From NCBI GenBank assembly GCA_963575745.1, contig CAUYUJ010022056.1, forward strand, positions 1 to 64,000: DNA of 64,000 bases, read 5' to 3'. Below, piece by piece: positions 1 through 8,780 of this stretch (the first letter of the stretch is position 1; each line of letters opens with the position of its first letter). The DNA comes from Prorocentrum cordatum. Taxonomy: Eukaryota; Sar; Dinophyceae; Prorocentrales; Prorocentraceae. The notes beneath the pieces are model-generated. The model did no database searches. It had not been told where the DNA came from and was given only the letters and a program-made list of their open reading frames with translations. Made by a program: the position numbers and the translations under genes.

Positions 1-149
1 GTTTCGTCACGTGGCCGCCCGTGCCGCCTCGTGGGCGCTCGGTGGCAGCCTGTGCGATGGGGTGGTGGTGCCTAGGTTGCGGCACGTTGCCGCCCGTGCC
101 ACTTTGTTGGCGCTCGTGGGCGCTCCGTGCGTTGAGCTTAAAACGCATA

Positions 150-345
150 GTTGCACCACATGGCTTGCGCAACCTAGCTTTACCCACATAGCTTACACCG
201 CACAGCTTACCACATAGCCCGCATAGCTTCTACCTCTAACTCACACCGCAAAGCTCACACGACACACATCACGACACAGTTTACGCTGCATTGCGTTCAC
301 CACATAGCTTGCGCGACACAATTGTTGCACCAGGCAGTTTGCACC
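150..345. repeat. degenerate AGCTT/CACC short tandem array
   Basis: Repeats of the form CATAGCTTACACCGCA, 12-18 bp long and strongly diverged, run through this stretch. A second block of the same family lies at 1510-1790. No reading frame has protein-like composition. Seen directly; function unknown. Confidence 0.6.
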
Positions 346-505
346 GCATACGTTCCACCTCTAAAGTGCAGCGACTCACTACATTGGGTCCACGCGGGCT
401 AGCATGTCTTGTTATTGATACGGCATTCATCGCACGTGCTACTGTGGCAAGAGGTGCAGTCATGCGAGCGTGAGGGGCCTCGCACAGGCGGGGGCGATGT
501 CCCGC

Positions 506-635
506 CGAGTTGCCCGCGTGCGCAAGGTCCTCCGAGACCACGGGGATCTCCTTCGGAGCGCGGCTCCTCCCGAGTTGCCCGCGTGCGCAAGGTCCTCCGA
601 GACCACGGGGATCTCCTTCGGAGCGCGGCTCCTCC
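506..635. repeat. perfect 65-bp tandem duplication
   Basis: Two head-to-tail copies (506-570 and 571-635) appear identical base for base. They begin CGAGTTGCCCGCG and end CGGCTCCTCC. The identity points to a recent duplication. The flank after it is a pyrimidine-rich degenerate repeat. Confidence 0.9.
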
Positions 636-1509
636 ATCCCTCGTTCCCTCCTCCTCGTCCATCCCTCGTTCCTTTTCCGCATCACCCTCGTCCATTATGT
701 TCTTGCTCCTTCTCCTCCTCCCCTATCCGTCCTTCGATTCCGTTTGCCCAAACAGCGCGTGCGTCAGGAAAAACGGATGGGTACGGCGGACCCGTGCCGC
801 CTCGGGGACGCACCGCGCATGGGGGTAATGTTGAGGTTGGGCCACGTTGCCTTCCGTGCCGCCTCGCGGGGGCCGCGATTTGATTTTTGTTTGTTGTTTG
901 GGGGGGGGTATGTCGGGTTTGCGCTACGTTTCTTCGGGTGCAACTCCTGGGGGGTCAAGTTCTGATTTTGCCTTGGTCCGAAACCCGGCCCAATCAGGCT
1001 CCTTTCCGTCTAAGTCGGCTCAATCCCGTTAAACATGTTGCTTAATTTTGGTCAGTCCGCGGCCAAATCCGGCGCAGCAGCTCCCCAATTGGGGCTTCAT
1101 CCTCCTCAGTCTCTCCGACGAAGACCTCCCAGCATGTGTCTCCTAACGTTGCCGCGTCGTTGGCGCCTCGTGGGCGCCCCACGCTCGGTTGGTGACGCGT
1201 CGGGTCTGCGCCGCGCTTCCGCCCGTGGACGCCCCGCTCGGGGGGGGGGGTATGCCGAGGTTGTGCCACGTTGTCGCCTCGAGGGCGCTCGTGGGCGCCC
1301 CGTGCTCTGAGCTTGCACGGGGAAGCTTTCACCACACAGCGTAAACCACATGGCATGCGCAGGCGGAAGTCTGCACGGACGGAAATCGGATCCGCCGAAA
1401 GAGAAACCAAGACGAAAAATGGATCCGCGCGAGGCGGATATCTCACACGCGTCTGCTCAAGCCTTCAAACCGTCGTTCCCGGCCCGAGAGGAACAACTTT
1501 CGTCCAGGG
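636..1509. other. gene-free stretch with dispersed repeat copies
   Basis: I see no coding signal. A block containing GGTTGxGCCACGTTG followed by GCGCTCGTGGGCGC recurs at about 65-135, 790-870 and 1150-1330, so this stretch contains diverged copies of one dispersed repeat. Confidence 0.5.
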
Positions 1510-1790
1510 GAAGCAAACACCGCATAGCTTCCGCACCAATCACACATCTTACGCATCATAGCTTGCACCGTAAGCTCACACCGCATAGCTGACACGAAAT
1601 AGCTTGCACCACACCCATTGCACCACACAGTGCTTACTTCCATAGCTCACACCTGATAGCTTCAACTATAGGGCTTGCACCACGTGGCTTGCACTGCATA
1701 GCTCTCGTCGTCATAGCTCACACCATGCAACTTACGCAACGGTGCCCTCACCACATACAGCACACTGCACAGCTTCCACCTCCACAATGC
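1510..1790. repeat. second AGCTT/CACC short tandem array
   Basis: Same family as 150-345: strings such as CATAGCTTGCACC and CATAGCTCACACC recur roughly every 14-20 bp with many substitutions. No coding potential seen. Confidence 0.6.
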
Positions 1791-2059
1791 AGCAATGCAC
1801 TTTTCCAGGTCCACGCTGTCTTGAGCTCCTCATCGTCATTAATTTCAGAGTGATGACAACACGCGTATCCCCTCCAGCCCTTTCAAGCACGATGCCCCGG
1901 CGGGGCGCCTTGATTAGGTAGGGGCATGCAGAGGAACAGGGGGGAGGGGGGGGGGCAGGCAGCCGTCGAAGCGAAGCGCGGGGATCAGCCTGAGCAGACA
2001 CATTCGTCAACCAGAACAGCCTTCGCGGACCTTCCGGCATGACAGCCTTTTGGAAGCTG

Positions 2060-2260
2060 ATTTGGATCATCTTGGGCCACCCTCGGCGCCGGAGACGTCT
2101 GGGGCTCTCTTGGGGCCCTCTTGGGAGCCTTCCGTGCCCTCGCGGGCAGCTCCAGGACGAAATTGATCAAGCAGCGCCCCACCGTCGGAGCCCGAATCGT
2201 CACCTCTTGGGGCCCCCTTGGCGACGCTCTCGGGGTGCTCTTGGGGCGCTCCTGGGACGG
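2060..2260 (+). repeat. 12-mer TTGGG-type array
   Basis: Degenerate roughly 12-bp units of the form TTGGGGCCNTCT occur here. This is the first member of a family that also occupies 38478-38790, 39205-40445, 51890-52275, 52505-53130 and 54265-54850, and in the opposite orientation 7560-7850. Confidence 0.6.
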
Positions 2261-2744
2261 TCGTACTATCGAACGCCACTACGGCGAGAGCTTTTACAAC
2301 TACGGGGATGGGCGCGCAGCGCCACAGCGCTCCGTGTGTTTTCTCGACGAGGCCTTGTTGAAGACGATTGACGTCGCTGTCTTTGAGGAGGGTGTACCAG
2401 TTCCCCCGTGCAGCTCTGGAGACGTGCGTCCTCAAGCAGTCACGCAGGTCGTCGCGCCAACTCTTCCCGTGGCCGACAGGGTGGTATTCCTTTCGCACAG
2501 CGTTCCGAGCCTGCACACTCAGCCGCGGCGCGCGCAGCGTGTCCGAGACGAGCTCCCGCGTCGGAGGTCTCAGGACCCCCACCCTGCCAAGCCGAGTCTC
2601 GCATGGCTGTTATCGGCTCTCGAGGAAGCGTCGCGGCGTCCATGTTTGTGGGCCTGCGCCCGGCGGGTGTGGCCCCCGGGTCGTTTTCACAGAGGGGTGC
2701 TTTTGCCGAAGGGCTGTATCCATATTCCTGGGCTCCCTTGGGCG

Positions 2745-2880
2745 ATCTTGCAGCCATCCTGAGGCCTCAGATGGCAGTCGGGATCGAACCGGCGAAACGT
2801 CGCCGAACCCATTGGAACATGTTTTTGTCGAGTAATGTTTGCCTTTCGGGGGTCTCATTTGGGGACTCCGAGGCCACGCA
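2745..2880 (+). repeat. dispersed repeat, copy A
   Basis: This block resembles 5300-5430. Both contain CCATCxTGAGGCCTCAGA, then AACATGTTT, then GTTTGCCT, GGTCTCA and finally GAGGC(C)CCACG-like sequence in the same order. It is probably an old dispersed repeat or segmental duplication. The interval 2881-3590 shows no other recognisable feature. Confidence 0.55.
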
Positions 2881-3589
2881 ATCCGCAGTCTCTGGGTCGT
2901 CTTCGGGCTTCCAGGAGACATGCAGGAGGCCATCACGAGACCAGATTGCGCCTTATCTGAGGCCGCCTTGAGGCGTCTGTGGTCATCTTGGAGCAATCTT
3001 GGCCCAACAGGCCTCCCGGGATATCTCCGAAAGAGGACAACATCATTGAGAAGCCGATTGCTTCTCAATGAGAGCGGCGTTGCGCGGAAGGGGCGGCATT
3101 GATTGGGGTTGCCCCCGACGGAGTCCGAAACATCGTCTCCCTGACCGCACTGCACTGGTGGAGCGTTCAGGGGGCACTCTTAGTCGCTTTGGGATCCGTC
3201 TTGGAGCATTGTTGCCTATTGAGTCGTTTTGCTCATGCCGCCGGCCCTGCTCGCATCACTGGATACGTGGTGGCGTGCTCGTGCCCAGGGGGGGCGGTAG
3301 GGCAGGCAGAAGTCTTCGAGGCGATCTTTGGAGATGTGGCTCGCACCCAGTCGAAGAGAGCCGATGGAGCAATGCTGGCTATTATATGCGTAAGGGCGCC
3401 GCTCTCTGCCGCCGGCCCCTTCTCCATCATAATGGGAGATGTCGGAGCTGTGCTGGTTCATGAAGGCGCTGGTTTGAACGCTCTCGGGGGCATCATGCGA
3501 GGGCGATTTCGCCTTCAGCAGACACCTCGAGATGTTGGAGTTGTTGTTGGACGCCGTGTGGCCTCACAGCGCGGATCTGGCGTGATTCC

Positions 3590-4253
3590 GATTTGCAGGG
3601 GATCGTGGCCTCGGGAGCGCGAACGGAGCGTCATTTACATGGGATCGTGGCCTCGGGAGCGCGAACCGGTTGTCATCTGCAAAGGATTCCTGGCCCCGGG
3701 CGCCGCGAGCCTGGCATCATTGGCAACGGATTCTGGCCTCGGGCGCGCGGACCTGGCTTCGTTTACACTGGATGCTGGCATCGGGAGCGCAAACCTGGCT
3801 TTCATGTGTAAGATATTGTGTGTTTCGGGCGCGCGAGCCTGGCGTAATGCACGAGGGGTTCGGGCCTCAGGATCGCGAACATTGCGCAGTTTACATTGGA
3901 GTCCAGTCTCGGGAGCGCGAATCTGGCATAATGTATTATGGATTGTGGCCTCGGGGCTCGAATCTGGTGCAAAGTATACAAGGGCCTTGGCCTTGGGGGA
4001 GCGAGCCTGGCGTAAAGCATGACGGACCCTAGTTTCGGGAGCACGAATCTCGTGTCACAAAGGGCTTGGGCTCCGGGCCCGCGGACATGACGTAAGCCTG
4101 GGGCCCTGGGGACACTTCCCCGGGGGGTCGTGTCCTCGGGGGGCGCGGGCCTGGCGTAATTGCAGAAAGGACTCCGACCTCGGGCGCGCGAGCCTGGCAC
4201 ACTGTGCAAGGGACTCTGGCCTCGGGGGCGCGAGCCCTGGCGTAATCTACACG
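3590..4253 (+). repeat. 42-bp minisatellite, first block
   Basis: About 15 diverged units of roughly 42 bp share the core CCTCGGGAGCGCGARCCTGG followed by GTAAT and TACA. The array resumes at 4424 after the foldback element at 4259-4418, so the element inserted into a pre-existing array. The 307-codon open frame across this block is a by-product of the repeat. Confidence 0.8.
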
Positions 4254-4258
4254 AGCTT

Positions 4259-4418
4259 TGATGGGCCTGCTTTCCACCACCACCACCAAAAGTTGGAGGG
4301 GGGAAGGAGGAGGAGGAGGAGGAGGAGGAGGAGGAGGAGGAGGAGGAGGAGGAGGAGGAGGAGGACCCCCTCCCCCTCCAGCTTATGGTGGTGGCGGTGG
4401 TGGAGAACGGGCCCATCA
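4259..4418. mobile_element. MITE-like foldback element, copy 1
   Basis: A 160-bp element starts TGATGGGCC and ends with the inverse GGCCCATCA. The arms are complementary for about 50 bp with few mismatches. The left arm runs into a pure GGA tract and the right arm into its complement. Flanking bases are AGCTT (4254-4258) and AGATT (4419-4423), a 4/5 match to a 5-bp target-site duplication. The second copy at 5841-6014 has the same ends and a perfect 5-bp duplication. There is no coding capacity. The superfamily cannot be assigned from the termini alone. Confidence 0.8.
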
Positions 4419-4423
4419 AGATT

Positions 4424-4960
4424 TGGGCTTCGGGAGCGCGAAGCTGTCCAATGCAGCCAGACTTCGGGCCTCGGGAGTTGGAACCTGGGTCTCATGCGCG
4501 TGGGGTTCTGGCCTCGGGGAGCGCGAGCCTGGCGTCATCTAAGCGGGGTCTTGGCCTCTGGAGTGAAAGGCTGGCGAGATGTGCGATGGATTCTGGTCTC
4601 GGACGCGAGGCTCTGGTGCACACATTGTCCATTCCTAGTTCTTCGAAAGTTCATTGATTCTTGGGGGGCCACGATCCTTTCATCTCTAATTGTTCTATCC
4701 TGGGCATCTTCCTGGCCAGTAGGGGGCCAGGAACAATTAGAAACGAGCGCAATCAGAAATGAGCACGATTAGAAATGAACGGCGCGTACACTGTCGAGGG
4801 TGGATTGTGGCTCCACGAGCGCGAACCTGGCGTAATGGAGAGGAGGCGATGGTTTGGGGAGCGCGAGCCAAGTGTAGATTACAAGGGGAGCTGGCAGCCG
4901 GGGCCCGGATCTGTCGCACTTACATTCGGGTCCCCGCCTCGGGATCACGATTTTGGCACA
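4424..4960 (+). repeat. 42-bp minisatellite, second block
   Basis: Continuation of the array seen at 3590-4253, with the same CCTCGGGAGCGCGA core, more diverged. A short imperfect hairpin lies inside it at 4685-4741. Confidence 0.65.
4685..4741. other. small inverted repeat
   Basis: TCTAATTGTTC at 4685-4695 is the exact reverse complement of GAACAATTAGA at 4731-4741, with a 35-bp loop. It could be a hairpin or the remains of a tiny foldback element. No target duplication is evident. Confidence 0.5.
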
Positions 4961-5299
4961 ATTTCAACGAATCCCAGGGCGCGAATCTCAAATAGTTTTG
5001 CGTGTCCTGGGCCCCCCAAGGTTTTCACGTGTCCCAGCCCCCCCTCCCCCGCGGGGGAATTCTGAGAACCCAGAACCCAGGCAGGCTTTTTTGTCCAGGG
5101 CGGTTTTTGGCCTCCGCCCCTCCCGCGTTCAGGAACAGTTCGCAGTGGGAAGCAGGAATTAGAACTATAACATTGGCGATTGGGAGCTGGAAGCTGCACT
5201 GGAACTGTGACTGGGACCGAGGAGCTCAGGACTGGTATCTATTTCTGAAGCCCGATCTTCGCAGCCTGTTGGCCCCGCAAGGGGGCCTGCGGTTTCGGC

Positions 5300-5430
5300 A
5301 ATATAGGAGCCATCTTGAGGCCTCAGACGGCCATCAGAAGAGATAGGGCGAGAAGGCCAACACATCGGTGATCAACTGAACATGTTTGAGTGACGTTTGC
5401 CTCTCTAGGGTCTCAGTCGGAGGCTCCGTG
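5300..5430 (+). repeat. dispersed repeat, copy B
   Basis: Partner of 2745-2880: the same ordered landmarks GAGGCCTCAGA, ACATGTTT, GTTTGCCTC, GGTCTCA and GCCCACG. It ends about 70 bp before the spliced-leader relics. 4960-5300 contains nothing I can identify. Confidence 0.55.
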
Positions 5431-5504
5431 CCCACGTGGATACGTCTTGTGGTGGAATTAGCGTGCCTTCCCTGCCAAGACGGCCCAAGACGTCCCGACG
5501 GCTG

Positions 5505-5526
5505 TCCGTAGCTGTTTTGGCTCACG
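5505..5526 (+). other. relict dinoflagellate spliced leader (19/22)
   Basis: TCCGTAGC, then TG in place of CA, then TTTTGGCTCA, then CG in place of AG: 19 of 22 positions match the DinoSL consensus. A spliced-leader RNA gene would have a GT donor right after the leader. Here TTGATG follows, so this is a reinserted mRNA leader rather than an SL RNA gene. Confidence 0.8.
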
Positions 5527-5627
5527 TTGATGTTTGCTGAAAGCCAGATCAAGCAATGGCCTTCCCAGATTGACATGTGCGCACAGTTGGTTTGGTGCTT
5601 TCGAATCAATCTGGTGCCCGACGGCTG

Positions 5628-5649
5628 TCCGTAGCAATTTTGACTCAAG
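5628..5649 (+). other. relict dinoflagellate spliced leader (20/22)
   Basis: TCCGTAGCAATTTTGACTCAAG-type sequence, differing from DinoSL at two positions (5636 C to A, 5643 G to A). It is followed by TTAATG, not a splice donor. It lies 443 bp upstream of the chosen transporter start. The foldback element at 5841-6014 accounts for about 180 bp of that distance. Confidence 0.85.
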
Positions 5650-5840
5650 TTAATGTTTCTTCAAAGCCTGATAAAGCAATGGCATCCCTAGGACGACATT
5701 TGCGCATTGTCCCCTCCTCACCTCCTCCAGTGGCTCGATGCCCTCGAGGCAAGCCGGTGCCGCAGGATCTGCAGCCCTGTCGCCAGACGAGGGTGGCTCT
5801 CACGGTGCTGCTCTCAGGAGTGGCGTTGCTCGGTCGAAGA

Positions 5841-6014
5841 TGATGGGCCCATTTCCACCACCACTACCATAGGTAGGAGAGGGAGGAGGAGGAGGAGGAG
5901 GAGGAGGAGGAGGAGGAGGAGAAGGATGAGGAGGAGGAGGAGGAGGAGGACATCCTCATCCTCCCTTCTCCCCCGTCCTACATATGGTAGTGGTGGTGGA
6001 AACTTCGCCCATCA
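5841..6014. mobile_element. MITE-like foldback element, copy 2, with target duplication
   Basis: A 174-bp element bounded by TGATGGGC and GCCCATCA and flanked on both sides by GAAGA (5836-5840 and 6015-6019), a perfect 5-bp target-site duplication. After one small indel near the tip, the arms share TTTCCACCACCACTACCATA. The interior is a GGA tract facing CCT, so the element can fold back almost completely. It has no coding capacity. It is inserted between the spliced-leader relics and the transporter coding region, so it postdates retroposition of that gene. Its right arm supplies an artefactual ATG at 5984 in frame with the transporter. Confidence 0.88.
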
Positions 6015-6091
6015 GAAGAAGCCCAATGCACACACGGCATGGTCCAGGTCATAGCAGGATCGTTGCCCTCAATCTGGCAAAGGCACACAGC

Positions 6092-7084
6092 ATGAGCACA
6101 TCCAAGTGGGACTCGCTCGTCAACGTTGCTGATCTTATCTGGGCAGCGGCAGTTGGCTCATCAGTCACACTGCGTCTGTGGTGTAGCGTAAGGTTGTCCA
6201 GCTCCGCAGGCGCGCCTGCACTTGCCGCAAGCTGCTACGTGACGACGCTGGCCTTGCTCATATCTGCGTTGTTCCTTGTTCCGTTTGCGTCATTGAAAAG
6301 TATACCTCGTCGCAGCGGTCCGTGGTTCGGGGGCATGTGCACATTACCCGCGTTTTCTCTTGTGGCTGCTGCAAACAGCTTGGGCCTAGGGTTAGTACAG
6401 ATGGTCCTTCGCTTGGGCCTTCTTTCTACAGCTCTGTCCCTGGACAGCATTACTGGAATTCGTGGCAAGGAACTGTGGCGGCGTTTCGTCGGCACAGGAG
6501 TAGTCTTCATCGGTGTAGCTGTGGGAATTCTGGCTGGCAGGGAAGTCTCGAACTTGTTCGCACCAGCATATCTGACAGCCTTTTGGGTGGCGTGTACATT
6601 CATTTCAGGCTCATGCTATGTATTTCAGGCTCGCCTGATGGCAACGCCTGCCCAGCAAGCGGTACAAGTGGATAAACAAACAGATGCAGCCACTGATGCG
6701 CTAGTGTGCCAGCTCACTAATGCCTTGGTCCAGGTTCCGTTGCTCGTAGGGTTCCTCTTAGGCGGCATGCCGTTTTATTTCCACGGTAAGGATCTTCATC
6801 TTTGGCTTTTCACAGGGTTCCAAGGTGCTTGGTATTTACACAGTCTTCAAACTTTGCCGAGCAGACTTGGTTATTCAACCACGTTTGCGGTGAGCTTATG
6901 GGGCCAGCTGCTGACTGCAGTTGTTCTGGATATCATTGGAGGCAATCATGCTTTCTCGGCCGGCCAGTCGCTGGGCCTAGGGATTGTAATCTGCGGAGCA
7001 GTCATAAGTGCCACTGGGGGCACTGGCATGAAAGCTGTGTCTCCCCAGAAATCTTCTAGTGATGCAAGCGACCATGCGAGTTGA
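6092..7084 (+). CDS. DMT-superfamily transporter, YdcZ (DUF606)-like tandem repeat protein
   Basis: A 330-residue hydrophobic protein with about ten membrane spans in two homologous halves. The second half contains SLWGQLLTAVVLDIIGG followed by SAGQSLGLGIVICGAVIS, the pattern of bacterial YdcZ/DUF606 small-molecule exporters in the drug/metabolite transporter superfamily. The first half has the matching VQMVLRLGLLSTALSLD and GTGVVFIGVAVGIL. Two fused five-helix halves are known in this family. Substrate is unknown and location is presumably a membrane. I chose ATG 6092 because the frame upstream (5984-6014) is transposon arm; ATG 6026 is the alternative. It is intronless and lies downstream of two relict spliced leaders, consistent with a recycled cDNA. 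Family placement rests on pattern recognition and needs an HMM search. Confidence 0.75.
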   Translation: MSTSKWDSLVNVADLIWAAAVGSSVTLRLWCSVRLSSSAGAPALAASCYVTTLALLISALFLVPFASLKSIPRRSGPWFGGMCTLPAFSLVAAANSLGLGLVQMVLRLGLLSTALSLDSITGIRGKELWRRFVGTGVVFIGVAVGILAGREVSNLFAPAYLTAFWVACTFISGSCYVFQARLMATPAQQAVQVDKQTDAATDALVCQLTNALVQVPLLVGFLLGGMPFYFHGKDLHLWLFTGFQGAWYLHSLQTLPSRLGYSTTFAVSLWGQLLTAVVLDIIGGNHAFSAGQSLGLGIVICGAVISATGGTGMKAVSPQKSSSDASDHAS

Positions 7085-7559
7085 CGGCACTGACACATGA
7101 AGCAACACGCGTGGGCAGGTAGGCGTATTAGAGGAAATTTGCCCATTCGTTTGGTTTCAGCTGCAGGGTCAGTTTAATTTAGCATGCTGTTCTGTTTGGC
7201 AGCAGGCCTTGATAACGCTTTGGGAACAAACATCATCAACAACTGTGAGTGTAGACGTGGGTAGATCATGAAACACGTCAATAATATATTGATTTGTTTG
7301 CATGGTCCGTGTAGCAAATGGTTACGTCGGGCTGCAGGCTTTCAGGCCGCTTTCTGACAGCCACTGAAGAAACAACGACGTCCCGAAAGAAGCCCACGAC
7401 GTCCACACAAGATAAGAGCAAGCACGGCAAGATGGCCTCCAAGTCGGCTCCAGATGTCCCCAAGACGCCCCACGAGGGCATCCGAGAGGTTGAAATCATC
7501 GAACACCAATGGCAAAACATGATTTCTGTCTTCTCGCCTTTTCGCTGCCGTCGAGTCTG
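7085..7559. other. downstream flank of the transporter gene
   Basis: Lower GC than its surroundings, with no convincing reading frame. Presumably the 3' untranslated region and spacer of the transporter. No poly(A) tract is visible. Confidence 0.4.
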
Positions 7560-7850
7560 TGAGGCCTCAAGAGGGCCGCAACAAAACAAACCCAAAGGCC
7601 CCAAGACGGGCCCAGGAGGGGTCCGAGGCGGCCCCAGAAGACCCCAATAGGGCCCCACGAGGTCCTCGCTCCAAATCTCGACGAGGCCACAACGCCACGC
7701 GTCCGTGACTCGAAAGATTTTCCAAGAGGCCCCAAAAGGCCCCCAAAGGCCCCCGAGAGGCTTCCCAGAGGCCTTCCAAAGTTCCCCGAGAGGTCTCCGA
7801 GAGGCCGTCAGAAGGCCCCCGAGCGGCTCCCAAGAGGCTGCGTCAGGCGG
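7560..7850 (-). repeat. 12-mer TTGGG-type array, inverted orientation
   Basis: Reads as CCCCAAAAGGCCCCCAAAGG-like sequence on the plus strand, the reverse complement of the TTGGGGCCNTCT family found elsewhere in the window. Open frames here are repeat artefacts. Confidence 0.6.
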
Positions 7851-8586
7851 GGTGGGAAGGCTTCCGGCGCGGGGTCGGGTGAGGGGTACGGAAGCCCCCC
7901 CCCCCCACGCAGGGCAAGAAAGGGTTTGGAAGAACCACTCGTCGGCCGTCGAACCTAGGTATTTTTTGACCTCGGGATTCCAATATACTTGAGGCGTCTT
8001 CCTGGTTCAAGAGTCGATCGGTTTTCCCTCTTCCCTCCTCTTCAGGGGGCGGGCGGAAACCCAGTCCACTTCAAACGCGGGAAGACTCGCCGTGGAGCGA
8101 ACGGGTTCTGAGGGAAACGTGTGCCGAGGTTTTCGCCGTGCTTTGCTTCCCGTGGCCCTCCACGGTCCCCGGGACCGTCAGGAAACGACTCAGGATGAAG
8201 AACTCGTCCTGGGGGAAGGCCCCAGGTTCCAGGACCCGTTCCCCAGAGGACCCGTTTTTCCATGTTAAATGAAGGGGATTGGAAGAGTTACCACGCTAAA
8301 CTATCTACGCCCAGTGCAGAGGGCTGGTGGGATTTACTCCCGCCGCAGTGCGCGACGTGTCGGTAGGGCAGGCCAGGCGTTTCGCCTTGGACTAGTTCGC
8401 ACTTCGGGATCCTGCCGTTCGCGCCCACAAATAGTTCTTCCATGGATATGGAGCGGTGGAATTCTAAATTTCGTTCTCGCCTCAGCTCCGCGCACACTCA
8501 TTGTAAAAGCTTCCAACTGTTACGAGGATCGAGCGCTAGCAGTTCTCTTTGGACCTCGCGTTGAGAAAGAGCGCGTTCTGTGGTCG
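7851..8586. other. gene-free stretch
   Basis: No protein-like frame, RNA gene or clear repeat was recognised. A short C-run lies at about 7890-7905. Confidence 0.4.
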
Positions 8587-8780
8587 CTTGGAGGGGGGGG
8601 GGCGGTTGGAACCGGACCCCCCCCCTCTGGTTGGCGGGGGGGGCTCGAACCCCCCCCCCCCCCTCCCTCCTCTGCTTCCCCTCTCCTCGGGCCCGTGCTT
8701 GCGTCGGCGGCGGCTGGCGGCGGCGGCGCCGGCGCCTGCGGCGGCGGGCGGCGGCGGCGGGGAGCGTCGACGAGGACGAC
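8587..8780. repeat. G-run/C-run and GGC-rich flank of the GGT array
   Basis: Alternating G8 and C8-14 runs (for example before and after GGTTGGAACC and GGCTCGAACC), then a GGC-rich segment that leads into the GGT array. Similar G-run/C-run pairs occur at 9905-9970, on the other side of the array. Confidence 0.55.

Larger units (their letters stand above)
5491..5720 (+). repeat. tandem 123-bp duplication carrying spliced-leader relics
   Basis: Two diverged units lie 123 bp apart. Each has CCCGACGGCTG, then a spliced-leader relic, then a TTRATGTTT...AAGCAATGGC stretch. The shared sequence upstream of the relic indicates duplication after the leader was already in DNA. Confidence 0.75.

Noticed and set aside
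3099-4022. 307-codon plus-strand frame
   Set aside because: Its second half is the 42-bp minisatellite, whose unit is a multiple of three. Its first half has no protein-like pattern and no neighbour support.
5505-5649. Spliced-leader RNA genes rather than relics
   Set aside because: The 22-nt leader is followed by TTGATG or TTAATG, not a GT donor, and both copies carry substitutions inside the leader that a functional SL gene should not have.
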